From Pontibacter ummariensis (lineage in GTDB: Bacteria; Bacteroidota; Bacteroidia; Cytophagales; Hymenobacteraceae), in NCBI RefSeq assembly GCF_900188175.1, contig NZ_FZOQ01000004.1, positions 1-64,000 of the forward strand: a stretch of DNA of 64,000 nucleotides, written 5' to 3'. Both the position numbers and the translations under genes were made by a program. Shown here one piece after another: positions 34,917-43,836 of this stretch. Within the stretch, counting starts at the first letter, position 1. Each line of letters starts with the position of its first letter. Below the pieces are notes generated by a model, which was not told the DNA's origin, did no database searches, and was given only the letters and a program-made list of their open reading frames with translations.

Positions 34917-35993
34917 ATGGTTATACACGATGTAATTATAGTTGGGGCAGGCCTAAGCGGACTGTCTGCCGCTTATTATTTAGAGAAGGCGGGGATAGAT
35001 GCGCTGCTGCTGGAAGCAAGGGAGCGACTGGGAGGACGAATACTAACAGTTGCTGCCGAGGGGAACGCATGCCCTGTTGAAATGGGGGCTACCTGGTTTG
35101 CGGATAAACATGAATACCTGATACGGCTTTTGCAGGAACTGCAACTCCCATTTTACGAACAGTACCAGCAGGGGCTAGGTGTTTTTGAAGCAAATAGTTC
35201 TGAACCACCGCAGCTATTTGAGCTACCAAGCGCTGCAGAGCCGTCTTACCGAGTTAGAGGTGGTACTTCCAAGCTAATAGAGGCACTGGTTAGCCAGGTA
35301 GGAAAGGAACGGGTTGCTTTAAATTGCCCCGCTACCAAAGTTTCGGAGCATGAGAATTACCTGGAAGTCGAGTGCAAGGATGGAACCCAGTTGTACGCCA
35401 GGCACCTCATCAGCACGGTTCCTCCTTTTCTGTTAGCAAAAGGAGTTGAGTTTACCCCGGCCTTACCTGAGGAGGTGAGACGGGTGATGCAGCAGACCCA
35501 TACCTGGATGGGGGAGGCCCTTAAGTTTGGAGTAGCATATGCCCGGCCATTCTGGCGGGAGCGAGGCTATGCCGGCACCCTGTTTAGCCAGACAGGCATT
35601 GTGCAGGAAGCTTATGATCATACAGACCAGGAGAAAACACGCTTCAGCCTGAAAGGCTTTTTGGCAGCAGGGGCATCGGCACTTGGTAAAAAGGAAAGGG
35701 AAGCACAGGTGCTTTCCCATTTAAGAAAGCTCTTAGGGTCGGAGGCTGCAGGCTACCTGTCGTACACGGAAAAGGTGTGGCAGGAGGAAAAATATACGTA
35801 TGCTCCTTACGGGCAGTATATTTTGCGCCATCTAAACAACGGACATCCGCTTTACGCACTACCACTTATGAACGGCCGTTTACATTTGTCCGGAACAGAG
35901 ACATCTCCCGGCTTTGGCGGATACATGGATGGAGCTGTGTATAGTGGCATAATAGCATCCTCTGCCGTGGCTGAGAGACTAAAGAAGGGTTAG
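34917..35993 (+). CDS. FAD-dependent amine oxidase (monoamine oxidase-like)
   Basis: 358 residues. The N-terminal Rossmann motif VIIVGAGLSGLSAAYYL binds FAD, followed by ARERLGGRI, the second conserved block of the amine oxidase family. The C-terminal block is HLSGTETSPGFGGYMDGAVYSG, which closes the FAD site. No Cys is placed for covalent flavin attachment. It should oxidise an amine or related C-N bond, substrate unknown, in the cytoplasm since there is no signal peptide. It is shorter than eukaryotic enzymes but normal for bacterial flavin monoamine oxidase-like proteins. Monocistronic, closed by a palindromic terminator. Confidence 0.88.
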   Translation: MVIHDVIIVGAGLSGLSAAYYLEKAGIDALLLEARERLGGRILTVAAEGNACPVEMGATWFADKHEYLIRLLQELQLPFYEQYQQGLGVFEANSSEPPQLFELPSAAEPSYRVRGGTSKLIEALVSQVGKERVALNCPATKVSEHENYLEVECKDGTQLYARHLISTVPPFLLAKGVEFTPALPEEVRRVMQQTHTWMGEALKFGVAYARPFWRERGYAGTLFSQTGIVQEAYDHTDQEKTRFSLKGFLAAGASALGKKEREAQVLSHLRKLLGSEAAGYLSYTEKVWQEEKYTYAPYGQYILRHLNNGHPLYALPLMNGRLHLSGTETSPGFGGYMDGAVYSGIIASSAVAERLKKG

Positions 35994-36029
35994 GCTGAGG
36001 GAGCCTTGTTTTTGCAGAGCAGGAGGGGG

Positions 36030-36071
36030 AAAAGGTAGGGGGAACAAAGCTTTGTTCCCCCTACCTTTTTA
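36030..36071. terminator. Bidirectional terminator, 20-bp perfect palindrome
   Basis: AAAAGGTAGGGGGAACAAAG (36030-36049) is followed immediately by its exact reverse complement (36050-36069) and further T. It lies between convergent genes, so it can end both. Confidence 0.85.
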
Positions 36072-36099
36072 TTATAATTTAAGCGTGAGTAGCTGCGAA

Positions 36100-36333
36100 T
36101 TACTCTACAACTTCTTCCTCACCTACTACGCCTGGTTCTTCAATAGTTTCTGTTTGCGTTTCCACGGTTGTATCAACATCCATGATGGTTCTCTCTACTT
36201 CAAGTTCTGATACGGCAGTATCACGCTCTACCACCACGCCGTCTTCCGCAACGCCTTCTTCGGTTTCTCCTCCGCAAGAGTAAAGGCTAAGCGATCCTAA
36301 CATTAAGGCTGATGCAAAAAATATCTTTTTCAT
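36100..36333 (-). CDS. Small acidic lipoprotein related to the calcium-loop lipoprotein leader
   Basis: 77 residues. Lipoprotein signal MKKIFFASALMLGSLSLYSC with Cys20, followed by GGETEEGVAEDGVVVE. That linker strongly resembles GGETEVADDGVVED after the Cys of lipoprotein copies 3 and 4, but no calcium loops follow. The rest is Glu/Val/Thr-rich and probably unstructured. It may be a truncated relative or an independent small lipoprotein that converged on the same acidic linker. It lies 1.4 kb from copy 4, on the opposite strand. Confidence 0.7.
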   Translation of the reverse strand: MKKIFFASALMLGSLSLYSCGGETEEGVAEDGVVVERDTAVSELEVERTIMDVDTTVETQTETIEEPGVVGEEEVVE

Positions 36334-36700
36334 TTTTCCAAGTTTTAAATTCTAAACACATTTACAAATTGTAAGCAAACGAATAAATAGTTTAATAGGG
36401 GTTTATTCATTTGTCCTTACCTATTACGAGATAAAAGCCACAAAAGGTTTAGTTCTCTGTTTCTAGGCAGGTAACGGGGTTTTGGCTTTTTCACTGTTCC
36501 TGAGTTGTTGAGGGCTATACTCCTTGTACAGGAAACACGAGATGTTGTTTAGGAGAGAAGGGTTGCTATAGGATTAAAGGAGGATAACAGTTGAGGTTAA
36601 GGGGGGAGTGTCGCGTGCTTTCAAAAGGTCAGGGCCTTTCTTCTTAAAAATAAAGCCGCTGCCTTTCGGTAAAGGCAGCGGTCTTCTTAGGTTATCATTC
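36334..36700. other. Intergenic region upstream of the small lipoprotein
   Basis: Contains a near-palindrome TTACAAATTGTAA about 30 bases upstream of the lipoprotein start, and, at its far end, the terminator of the SDR gene (36646-36682). I see no gene. The lipoprotein promoter must lie here, but no exact consensus is visible. Confidence 0.45.
36646..36682 (-). terminator. Terminator of the SDR gene
   Basis: On the minus strand ACCGCTGCCTTT and AAAGGCAGCGGC pair (one wobble) around a 4-base loop, followed by TTTATTTTT. Confidence 0.85.
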
Positions 36701-37729
36701 TTAATGATCGTTATTCTTCTGTTTGGATCGGGTACTGCCAACGAAAGCAATTGCCGCTGCCCCCGCTGCCGCTACAATGGCTCCCGTCATCATGGGGTGC
36801 ATTTTGGCGCGGGTATAAAAGCTGTTTTTCATCACGTAGCCTTTATGGTCGCCGTGCGTCTGGCCATCCTCGCCCGGTTGGTGCAATGATCCTTCCCGAT
36901 GGCTGGCCGGTGTTTTGCGAAGCTCTTTCTTAGACAGAAAGTTTTCGCTTAGCCAGTCCATCATGCGCGGAGAGCGCCAGTTAAAGCTACTCATCATCTT
37001 GCCGCCACTACCCACAAATAGGTCGCGCTGCTGGTGGGTGGCCGAAAAGAGGATAGCGTTTGCCACTTCCTCCGGTTCATATACTGGTGGCGGCAGTGTC
37101 AGTTCGTGCTCCATGTAGTTTCGGGCGTGCTTCGGATAGGGGGTGTTAATGGAAGACGGTTTTATCAGCGTGACCGAGATCTTTGCTTTTTCCTGTTCAA
37201 GCTCCTGGCGCAGGGCATCGGTAAAACCTTTCACCGCGTGCTTGCTTGCTGAGTACATCCCCTGTATAGGAATGGAAACATCAGAAAGTACACTACCCAG
37301 GTTAATTATGGCGCCGCCCCCGCGGGTTTTAAGGTGCTTTGCAGCAGTGAGGGAGCCATATACCACACCCCAGAAGTTCGTGTCGAACAGGCGACGGTTG
37401 TCTTCATCGCTTACTTCCTCCAGGTGCCCGTAGATAGCGACACCAGCATTGTTTACCCAGGTATCAAAGCCGCCAAAGTCTCTGACGGCCGCATCGGCTA
37501 TTTTCTGTACTTCCTCTTGTTTTCCTACGTCAGCCACCACGTGTATTGCCTGCCCGCCGAGCTGTTTTATTCGCTGCTCAGCCTCCTCCAGTGCCTCCTT
37601 GTTACGGGAGGCTAGCACAACTTTAGCGCCCTTCTTGGCCGCAGCCAAGGCAGTGGTAAGGCCAATACCACTCGAGGCGCCCGTAATAACGATCACCTGC
37701 TCGTGGAGAGGTTTTAATGAAATTCCCAT
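36701..37729 (-). CDS. SDR-family oxidoreductase with C-terminal membrane segment
   Basis: 342 residues. Classical short-chain dehydrogenase: cofactor motif TGASSGIG, NNAG structural motif, catalytic Tyr and Lys in YSASKH with Ser in NLGSVLSD. After the catalytic domain (about 1-255) there is a polar stretch rich in Gly, His and Gln, then a hydrophobic segment MMTGAIVAAAGAAAIAFVG and a short basic tail. The C-terminal helix suggests anchoring to the inner membrane, with the enzyme in the cytoplasm. This longer SDR type is widespread in bacteria and often labelled only by family. Substrate unknown. Confidence 0.9.
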   Translation of the reverse strand: MGISLKPLHEQVIVITGASSGIGLTTALAAAKKGAKVVLASRNKEALEEAEQRIKQLGGQAIHVVADVGKQEEVQKIADAAVRDFGGFDTWVNNAGVAIYGHLEEVSDEDNRRLFDTNFWGVVYGSLTAAKHLKTRGGGAIINLGSVLSDVSIPIQGMYSASKHAVKGFTDALRQELEQEKAKISVTLIKPSSINTPYPKHARNYMEHELTLPPPVYEPEEVANAILFSATHQQRDLFVGSGGKMMSSFNWRSPRMMDWLSENFLSKKELRKTPASHREGSLHQPGEDGQTHGDHKGYVMKNSFYTRAKMHPMMTGAIVAAAGAAAIAFVGSTRSKQKNNDH

Positions 37730-38149
37730 GTTTTTTAAGTTTGTTTTAGATGTATGATGTCGCTTAAGGTATTTCTTACTATAAGTTCATACGCAAGCCC
37801 GCCATTAAGTAGTTGTGCTTTTTTAAAGAGTTATGAACGAGGTGCTTGTGTGGGGGCTGCCTGTAATTGAGGAGAGCGGAAAAAGGAGCATGCTTCTGAA
37901 AGGCGGTTTGCTCCCTGCGTTGTGCCGCTTTTTATAACAGGAGGCATCCGGGGACTTGGGCTAGAGTTAGAATAAATGTAACCTGCAGATGAAAGTGCCG
38001 GTGGAGACCATGCAATAGCGGTTTAAAAGCACTTTTACGGACTCTTAGGCCCGTCCGGACTTACTTAAAACGCTGTTTTTTTCGTATGTTTAAAGTATAG
38101 GGGCCAGCGGCTCGTAAAAATAAGGAAGGCATCTTAAGAAGGAGGACAC
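37730..38149. other. Intergenic region between SDR and lytic transglycosylase genes
   Basis: 420 bases between divergent genes. I see no small gene, no clear hairpin and no exact promoter consensus. A strong Shine-Dalgarno AAGGAGG lies at the right end before the transglycosylase ATG. Confidence 0.4.
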
Positions 38150-39067
38150 ATGACACAGCAGACTTGGAGATACGTATGGGCAACAGGCATTATGGCGATG
38201 GCACTGCAGCTTTGCAGCCAACAGCAGCTGCCGTATAATCCTACCGATGTGGCAAGCGAAACAAAGAGTACATCTGCCAGGCTGATGTACAAGCCTCCTA
38301 CTTTGCCTACTTCGCTCTCTTTTGCCGGAGAACCCGTGCCGCTTCATGTCCCCGATGTCGCCGAACGGCTGGACAAGGAGCTGTTGAAGAATAGTTATTT
38401 TCACTCCAACACCTTGTTAGCCCTGAAGCGGATGCACCGGCACCTGCCCGAGATAGAGCGCTTGCTACGGGAAAACGACATACCGGAGGACTTTAAGTAC
38501 CTGGCGCTGGCCGAAAGCCTTTTCGGAAATGTGACTTCACATGCCGGTGCCTCCGGCTTTTGGCAGCTAATGCCTAGCACCGCCCGTGGCTATGGCATGA
38601 TTGTGAACAAGGAGGTGGATGAGCGCTTCCATGTAGAAAAGTCTACCTTGGCTGCCTGCCGGTACTTAAAGACTGCGAAAAAGCGCTTTGGCTCCTGGAC
38701 AAACGCTGCCGCCTCTTATAACCGGGGCATGGGTGGCCTGGCGCGGGCACTGGAACGCCAAGGAGTCAGCTCTTACTATGACTTATACCTGAACGCAGAG
38801 ACCTCCCGCTATATGTTCCGCATTCTGGCACTAAAGGAGGTCCTGGGAAGCCCGGAGCGCTATGGCTTTGACTTTTCGGCAGAACAGGGCTACAAACCCT
38901 TACCTTCGCGGCCATACAAAGTAGACAGCTCTATCCGGGACCTGCCTGCCTTTGCCCTGGAGCAAGGCACCAATTACAAAACGCTCCGGCTCTACAACCC
39001 CTGGATCAAAGGCTACTCCCTGACCGTGCCTAGCGGAAAAGAGTTTGTGCTACAGCTGCCAGAGTAG
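38150..39067 (+). CDS. Lytic transglycosylase (SLT/MltD-like)
   Basis: 305 residues. Start supported by AAGGAGG six bases before the ATG. The N-terminus is hydrophobic to about residue 22 and probably an export signal; LQLC is a poor lipobox. The SLT domain has the catalytic Glu122 in LALAESLFGN, then ASGFWQLMPSTARGYGM and AASYNRGMGGL, all hallmark blocks of family 1 transglycosylases. The last 60 residues (LEQGTNYKTLRLYNPWIKG and following) look like a single LysM-type module. It cleaves peptidoglycan glycan strands with formation of 1,6-anhydro-muramic ends. Monocistronic. Confidence 0.92.
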   Translation: MTQQTWRYVWATGIMAMALQLCSQQQLPYNPTDVASETKSTSARLMYKPPTLPTSLSFAGEPVPLHVPDVAERLDKELLKNSYFHSNTLLALKRMHRHLPEIERLLRENDIPEDFKYLALAESLFGNVTSHAGASGFWQLMPSTARGYGMIVNKEVDERFHVEKSTLAACRYLKTAKKRFGSWTNAAASYNRGMGGLARALERQGVSSYYDLYLNAETSRYMFRILALKEVLGSPERYGFDFSAEQGYKPLPSRPYKVDSSIRDLPAFALEQGTNYKTLRLYNPWIKGYSLTVPSGKEFVLQLPE

Positions 39068-39313
39068 CACCTGTAACAAAAAGCGTCGTCTTTTTCCCAA
39101 AGTTCATGTTTCTGTTCCCAAGCTTTATCTGTGTCATCGAAGTTTCTGTAGAGGCTGCCCCCTCATTTTATTGAAGTTTCTGAGTGTTGGTACACCAGAA
39201 TAAAAGGCCTGGGCTTGTTCTCCCTTGCCCTTGTAAGGCGTGGCCGTAAACCATGCAGGCTGTTTATCCCGTAAAACTGGTAAAACCCTCTTACCAAATA
39301 CTAAGATAAGCAC

Positions 39314-39685
39314 ATGAACTTTCATACTAGAAAATGGGTGAAGCCCGAAGACCTGAATCCTAATGGGGGCCTTTTCGGGGGCAGCTTGTTGCGCTGGCTC
39401 GACGAGGAGGCAGCTATCTACGCTATCGGGCAGTTAGGCAGGCGGCATGTTGTAACCAAGCTAATCTCAGAAGTCAACTTTATCAGTTCTGCCAAGCAGG
39501 GAGACATCCTGGAGCTAGGTCTGGAGGTAATCTCCTTTGGCAAGACCTCCATTACCCTGCGGAGTGAGGTGAGAAACCTGATTACCAGACAGACGATCCT
39601 GCGGATTGAGAAAATGGTATTCGTGCACCTGGACGAGGACGGGGTGCCGGCTCCGCATGGCAGAACAGAAGTGAACGTAATCTGA
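39314..39685 (+). CDS. Acyl-CoA thioesterase (hotdog fold, YciA-like)
   Basis: 123 residues. LNPNGGLFGGSLLRWLDEEAA gives the hotdog-fold helix with its catalytic Asp (L-D-E-E), followed by FISSAKQGDILELGLEV and the conserved TSITLRSEVRN strand. It should hydrolyse acyl-CoA to free acid and CoA in the cytoplasm, as a hexamer in the family. The chain-length range is not predictable. It stands alone; the following 226 bases separate it from the pirin gene. Confidence 0.88.
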   Translation: MNFHTRKWVKPEDLNPNGGLFGGSLLRWLDEEAAIYAIGQLGRRHVVTKLISEVNFISSAKQGDILELGLEVISFGKTSITLRSEVRNLITRQTILRIEKMVFVHLDEDGVPAPHGRTEVNVI

Positions 39686-39911
39686 TCTGGCGGAGGCAAA
39701 CTGTTCATCGGTTACAGATTTTGGCTACTTAAAAAGCCCTGCTACTTTTTCTTTCAAAGTAGCCCTACCATCATTTTTGAAAAGCAGCCTGCCTCATCCG
39801 CGCAAATTTTTGCCCGGTGTCAAACTTTGCCTCTATAATTCTGTTACCTAAGTACCGTATAAACACTATATATGCTTTCATGGCTAGAAAGCATCTTTTA
39901 CCAGGAAGAGA

Positions 39912-40784
39912 ATGGATAACAAGAACAGAAGAATATTTCAGATTATTGATGGCGTGCGGAAGCAGGTGGGGGAAGGGTTTGAGGTGACCAGTCCTATGCC
40001 CGGCTCCCGTATCAGGCAGTTGAGCCCTTTCTTACTGCTGGACCATACCGGCCCGATGGAGGTGCAGTCGACGGACAAGCCATTGGGTACCGGCCCGCAT
40101 CCCCACCGTGGCTTTGAAACTGTAACGGTAGTCTACCAGGGAGCCCTGGCGCACCGCGATACGGCGGGGCACACGGGCAAGCTGGGGCCAGGCGACGTGC
40201 AGTGGATGACGGCAGGGGCAGGGCTCTTGCATGAGGAAAAGCACGAAGAGGAGTTCTCCCGCCGGGGAGGCGTGCTGGAACTAATACAGCTTTGGGTAAA
40301 CGTACCAAATAAAGATAAGCTGGCGCCCCCGCGGTATCAGGAATTGCCAGCCGCAACTATTCCGGTTGTTAACACACCGGATGGAAACGGAACTGTACGG
40401 GTGGTGTCGGGTACCTATGCGGGTACCAAGGGACCTGCTGAAACTTTTTCTCCCATAACTCTTTTAGACGTACGGCTACAGCAGGGCGGAAAACTGCACC
40501 TGGACTTACCGGCGGACTATAATGTGGGCCTTTATGTAGTGAAGGGGAGCGTGCAATTACACGGCGACAGGAAAGCCCAAACGAAGCAACTGGTGGTACT
40601 GGGTTGGAATGCTACTGGCTTAGACATAGTAGCGGAAGAGGATACCACTTTTCTGGTCTTGTCCGGCGATCCAATCGAAGAGCCTCTTGCAACCTACGGC
40701 CCTTTTGTGATGAACACCAACAAAGAACTGGTGCAGGCCATAGAAGACTACGAGCAGGGACGGATGGGTACTTTCGACAGTTAA
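39912..40784 (+). CDS. Pirin family protein
   Basis: 290 residues of the bicupin pirin family. The metal site is visible as GPHPHRGFET (two His) and LLHEEKHEEE (His and Glu) in the N-terminal cupin. The C-terminal cupin starts near residue 180 and contains LDLPADYNVGLYVVKG. A Shine-Dalgarno-like AGGAAGAG precedes the ATG. Pirins are iron-binding; some act as quercetin dioxygenases, others as regulators, so activity is not assigned. It shares only family-level similarity with the second pirin at 51012-51725. Confidence 0.92.
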   Translation: MDNKNRRIFQIIDGVRKQVGEGFEVTSPMPGSRIRQLSPFLLLDHTGPMEVQSTDKPLGTGPHPHRGFETVTVVYQGALAHRDTAGHTGKLGPGDVQWMTAGAGLLHEEKHEEEFSRRGGVLELIQLWVNVPNKDKLAPPRYQELPAATIPVVNTPDGNGTVRVVSGTYAGTKGPAETFSPITLLDVRLQQGGKLHLDLPADYNVGLYVVKGSVQLHGDRKAQTKQLVVLGWNATGLDIVAEEDTTFLVLSGDPIEEPLATYGPFVMNTNKELVQAIEDYEQGRMGTFDS

Positions 40785-41153
40785 CTAACTCCCTTCCCTA
40801 GCTACAGCACTTTTTCAGCGAAGGTTACTTACCTTTCAAAACGCTAAAATAACAGGGCGTAGCACCTCTGCTCGGTACGTTTTTTTCTTATCTAGGATAG
40901 AAAAGCAAAAGATTTTCGCAGCAAAAAAGAGGATAAGGATGTAGCAAAACGAGGAAAGATTTACGTAAAATAATTAGTGTTTCAACGGTAGACCACACCT
41001 GTTCCCGGTCTTCCTGCTGCTTCCCGAAAGGGGCATATAGCGGCAGTTTATGTCATTCGGACTAATATTTGCTTTTAAATATATAGGGAAGGGTAGGGGA
41101 ACAGTACCTACCGGGGAGCACATCATATCTCTAACTTAAAGAACAAAACAATT
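40785..41153. other. Intergenic region before the YceI gene
   Basis: 369 bases, A/T-rich with purine-rich runs. I see no gene or strong hairpin. TAATATTTG near 41064 resembles a -7 box with one extra base and may belong to the YceI promoter. Confidence 0.35.
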
Positions 41154-41699
41154 ATGGCTATAACAAAGTGGGTAGTAGACCCAATGCATTCAGAAGTACA
41201 GTTCAAAGTAAAGCACCTGGTTATTTCGACCGTGTCTGGAACGTTTAAGAACTTCACGGGTGGGGCAACTGCGAACGACACGGATTTTGAAAATGCCGAA
41301 ATTCACTTTTCCGTGGACGTGAACAGTATCGACACCAACCTGGAGGTGCGGGACAATCACCTGCGTTCTGCAGAGTTTTTTGATGCGGCGCATCACCCGC
41401 GTATCAGCTTTCAGTCAACGTCCTTTCAGAAGGTGAGTGAAAACAGGTACCACCTATTTGGCATGCTCACTATAAAAGGAATTACAAAGCCGGTGGAAAT
41501 GGACGCTGAATTCGGTGGGATCGCGGAAGACCCGGAGGGGAACGTTAAAGCGGGCTTCGAAGTATCTGGCCGGGTTAGCCGCTGGGAATTCGGGTTGACG
41601 TACAATCCCTTAACCAGAACAGGAGGATTAGTTCTTGGGGAGGACATCAAGCTAATCGCTAACATTCAGCTAGCCCAGGAAACCCCAGAAACTGTTTAA
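41154..41699 (+). CDS. YceI family protein
   Basis: 181 residues without a signal peptide. The lipocalin-like YceI barrel is clear: KWVVDPMHSEVQFKVKHLVIS at the N-terminus, then VDVNSIDTNLEVRDNHLRSAEFFD and GMLTIKGITKPVEMDAEF. Family members bind polyisoprenoid or amphiphilic ligands. Although many are periplasmic, this copy lacks an export signal and should be cytoplasmic. It is transcribed alone toward the SUF operon and closed by a terminator. Confidence 0.93.
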   Translation: MAITKWVVDPMHSEVQFKVKHLVISTVSGTFKNFTGGATANDTDFENAEIHFSVDVNSIDTNLEVRDNHLRSAEFFDAAHHPRISFQSTSFQKVSENRYHLFGMLTIKGITKPVEMDAEFGGIAEDPEGNVKAGFEVSGRVSRWEFGLTYNPLTRTGGLVLGEDIKLIANIQLAQETPETV

Positions 41700-41727
41700 G
41701 CCGCAGAGGGTACGGCTTAAAGTAGTT

Positions 41728-41775
41728 GGTTGACCAGTAACAGAGGCTACTGGCCAACCTTAAAATGTTTTTTTT
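41728..41775 (+). terminator. Terminator between YceI and the SUF operon
   Basis: GGTTGACCAGTA and TACTGGCCAACC pair with one mismatch around an 8-base loop, then AAAATG and eight T's. It is downstream of YceI and may also serve the convergent SUF transcript. Confidence 0.75.
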
Positions 41776-41819
41776 AGCTGGAGGAGTGGGAGAGGTAAGG
41801 CCCTACAGACAAGGGGGCA

Positions 41820-42131
41820 TTACAGAAAGCCTAGTTCCAGCTTTGCTTCTTCGCTCATCATGTCGCGCGTCCAGGGCGGATCAAAGGTAAGCATCACATA
41901 CGCATCCGCTACCCCCTCGATTGCCTCCAGTTTCTGCTGCACTTCAAACATAATGTCATCGGCCACAGGGCAGGCAGGGGCTGTCAAGGTCATGGTTACG
42001 CGTACGTTTTTCCCCTCTTCCACTTTTATCTCATACACCAGTCCGAGGTCATAAATGTTCACCGGTATTTCCGGGTCATGTACCGTGCGCAGTACATCCT
42101 CAACCTTGTCTCTTATTTCTGATGGGTTCAT
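41820..42131 (-). CDS. SUF-associated DUF59 (MIP18/PaaD-like, SufT-type) protein
   Basis: 103 residues. The DUF59 core is visible: VHDPEIPVNIYDLGLVYEIKV, then VTMTLTAPACPVADDI with the conserved Cys, and TFDPPWTRDMMSEEAKLELG at the end. This is the small protein that accompanies SUF operons and is implicated in maturation or delivery of Fe-S clusters. It is the last gene of the seven-gene operon, eight bases after sufE. Confidence 0.92.
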   Translation of the reverse strand: MNPSEIRDKVEDVLRTVHDPEIPVNIYDLGLVYEIKVEEGKNVRVTMTLTAPACPVADDIMFEVQQKLEAIEGVADAYVMLTFDPPWTRDMMSEEAKLELGFL

Positions 42132-42139
42132 GTTTGTGC

Positions 42140-42568
42140 TTATTTTTGTAGGGACTGCGCCTGGTAAGCCACGGCATATAACTTGATCTGCTTTAGCATA
42201 GACAGCAGCCCATTAGACCGGGTAGGAGAGAGGTGGCTCTGCAAGCCGATTCTGTCTATAAAGTAAATATCAGCCTCTGCGATATCCTTTGGCTTCTGGC
42301 CTGACAGTACCTGAATCACCATGCTCACCAACCCTTTGGTAATAAGGGCGTCACTGTCGGCGGTAAAATGCAACTTGCCGTCCTGTTTCTCGGCATGCAG
42401 CCACACTTTGGACTGGCAGCCTTTGATCAGGTTTTCCTCCGTTTTGTACTTGTCGTCTATGATGGGCAGCTCCTTGCCAAGCTGTATGATGTACTCATAC
42501 TTGTCCATCCAGTCATCGAACAGCTCAAAGTCCTCTATTATCTGGTCCTGTCGTTCGTTTATTGTCAT
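42140..42568 (-). CDS. sufE: SufE family sulfur acceptor
   Basis: 142 residues. LIKGCQSKVW contains the Cys that accepts persulfide sulfur from SufS, and the region ADSDALITKGLVSMVIQVLSG is the conserved loop and helix of SufE. It delivers sulfur to the SufBCD scaffold. The gene starts 11 bases after sufS, in the SUF operon. Confidence 0.95.
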   Translation of the reverse strand: MTINERQDQIIEDFELFDDWMDKYEYIIQLGKELPIIDDKYKTEENLIKGCQSKVWLHAEKQDGKLHFTADSDALITKGLVSMVIQVLSGQKPKDIAEADIYFIDRIGLQSHLSPTRSNGLLSMLKQIKLYAVAYQAQSLQK

Positions 42569-42579
42569 TCGTATCTTGT

Positions 42580-43830
42580 TTAGCGCAATAGCATCACGGC
42601 TTTTTTAACGGCTGCTATCAGCTTGTCTATTTCTTCTGTGGTGTTATAAAAAGCGATGGACGCCCGCACAGTGCCGGGTATGCCAAAGTAGTGCATTATT
42701 GGCTCAGTGCAATGGTGCCCTGTCCGGACGGCTATTCCGTGCTTGTCCAGTATCTCCCCTACGTCAAAAGGGTGCGTGTCCCCTACCAGGAAAGAAATGG
42801 AGGCCGCCCTGTTGTCAGCCTCCCCTATAAAGCGAAGCTCATCAATCTCCTGCAGGGCATCCACGGCATAAGAGAACAGCTGCCCCTCAGTCTCAGCAAT
42901 GCTTTGCAGGCCCAGATGCTCCAGGTAGTCGATCGCAGCTCCCAGGCCCATGCCCTCGGCTATGCTCGGCGTGCCGGCTTCAAACTTCAGGGGCAGCTCA
43001 TTATAGGTCGTTTTGGCAAAGGACACGCTTTTGATCATGTCGCCGCCACCCTGGTAAGGAGGTAGTTGGTTCAGCCACTCTTCCTTGCCGTACAGCACCC
43101 CGATTCCTGTCGGCCCGTACATCTTGTGCCCGGAGAAAGCCAGGAAATCGGCGTCCAACTCCTGCACGTCTATCGGCACGTGCTGTATGGCCTGCGCTGC
43201 GTCTACCAGTACCGGTATGCCCTTTTGGTGGGCTGCCTGTATGATTTCCTTCAAAGGGTTTACTGTACCGAGTGAGTTTGAAATGTACGTAACGGACACA
43301 AGCTTTACGGTATCGTCCAGCATCTGCTCAAACGCATCCATCATCAATTCTCCCTTGTTATTCATCGGGATGACCTGTAACCTGGCCCCGCGGTCTTCGC
43401 AGGCCATTTGCCAGGGCACTATGTTGGAGTGATGCTCCATGGCGGAGATCATAATGCTGTCCCCCGCCTTTAAGAACTTGCGGCCAAAACTATTAGCCAC
43501 CAAGTTGATACCTTCCGTCGTGCCTCTGGTAAAGATCACCTCGTGCAGGTGCTCGGCGTTGATGAAGGCCTGTACCTTTTTGCGCACTAGCTCATACTCC
43601 GAGGTCGCCTTTTGGCTCAGGTAGTGTACCCCACGGTGAATGTTGCTATTGTACTCGGTATAATAGTCATCCATCGCCTTGATCACAGAAGCCGGCTTTT
43701 GAGTGGTAGCAGCATTGTCTAAGTACACCAATGGCTTGCCGTACACCTGTGTCTGCAGGATCGGAAAGTCGCTCCTTAGCCTCTCAATGTCCAGTTTGCG
43801 GACGGTTGAAATAGATGAATTACCACTCAT
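42580..43830 (-). CDS. sufS: Cysteine desulfurase SufS
   Basis: 416 residues of class-V aminotransferase fold. The PLP lysine is in AFSGHKMYGPTG and the catalytic Cys in RTGHHCTEP, the short-loop pattern typical of group II (SufS/CsdA) desulfurases. It removes sulfur from cysteine as a persulfide, passed to SufE. The gene starts six bases after sufD. Confidence 0.96.
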   Translation of the reverse strand: MSGNSSISTVRKLDIERLRSDFPILQTQVYGKPLVYLDNAATTQKPASVIKAMDDYYTEYNSNIHRGVHYLSQKATSEYELVRKKVQAFINAEHLHEVIFTRGTTEGINLVANSFGRKFLKAGDSIMISAMEHHSNIVPWQMACEDRGARLQVIPMNNKGELMMDAFEQMLDDTVKLVSVTYISNSLGTVNPLKEIIQAAHQKGIPVLVDAAQAIQHVPIDVQELDADFLAFSGHKMYGPTGIGVLYGKEEWLNQLPPYQGGGDMIKSVSFAKTTYNELPLKFEAGTPSIAEGMGLGAAIDYLEHLGLQSIAETEGQLFSYAVDALQEIDELRFIGEADNRAASISFLVGDTHPFDVGEILDKHGIAVRTGHHCTEPIMHYFGIPGTVRASIAFYNTTEEIDKLIAAVKKAVMLLR

Positions 43831-43836
43831 GTTATG

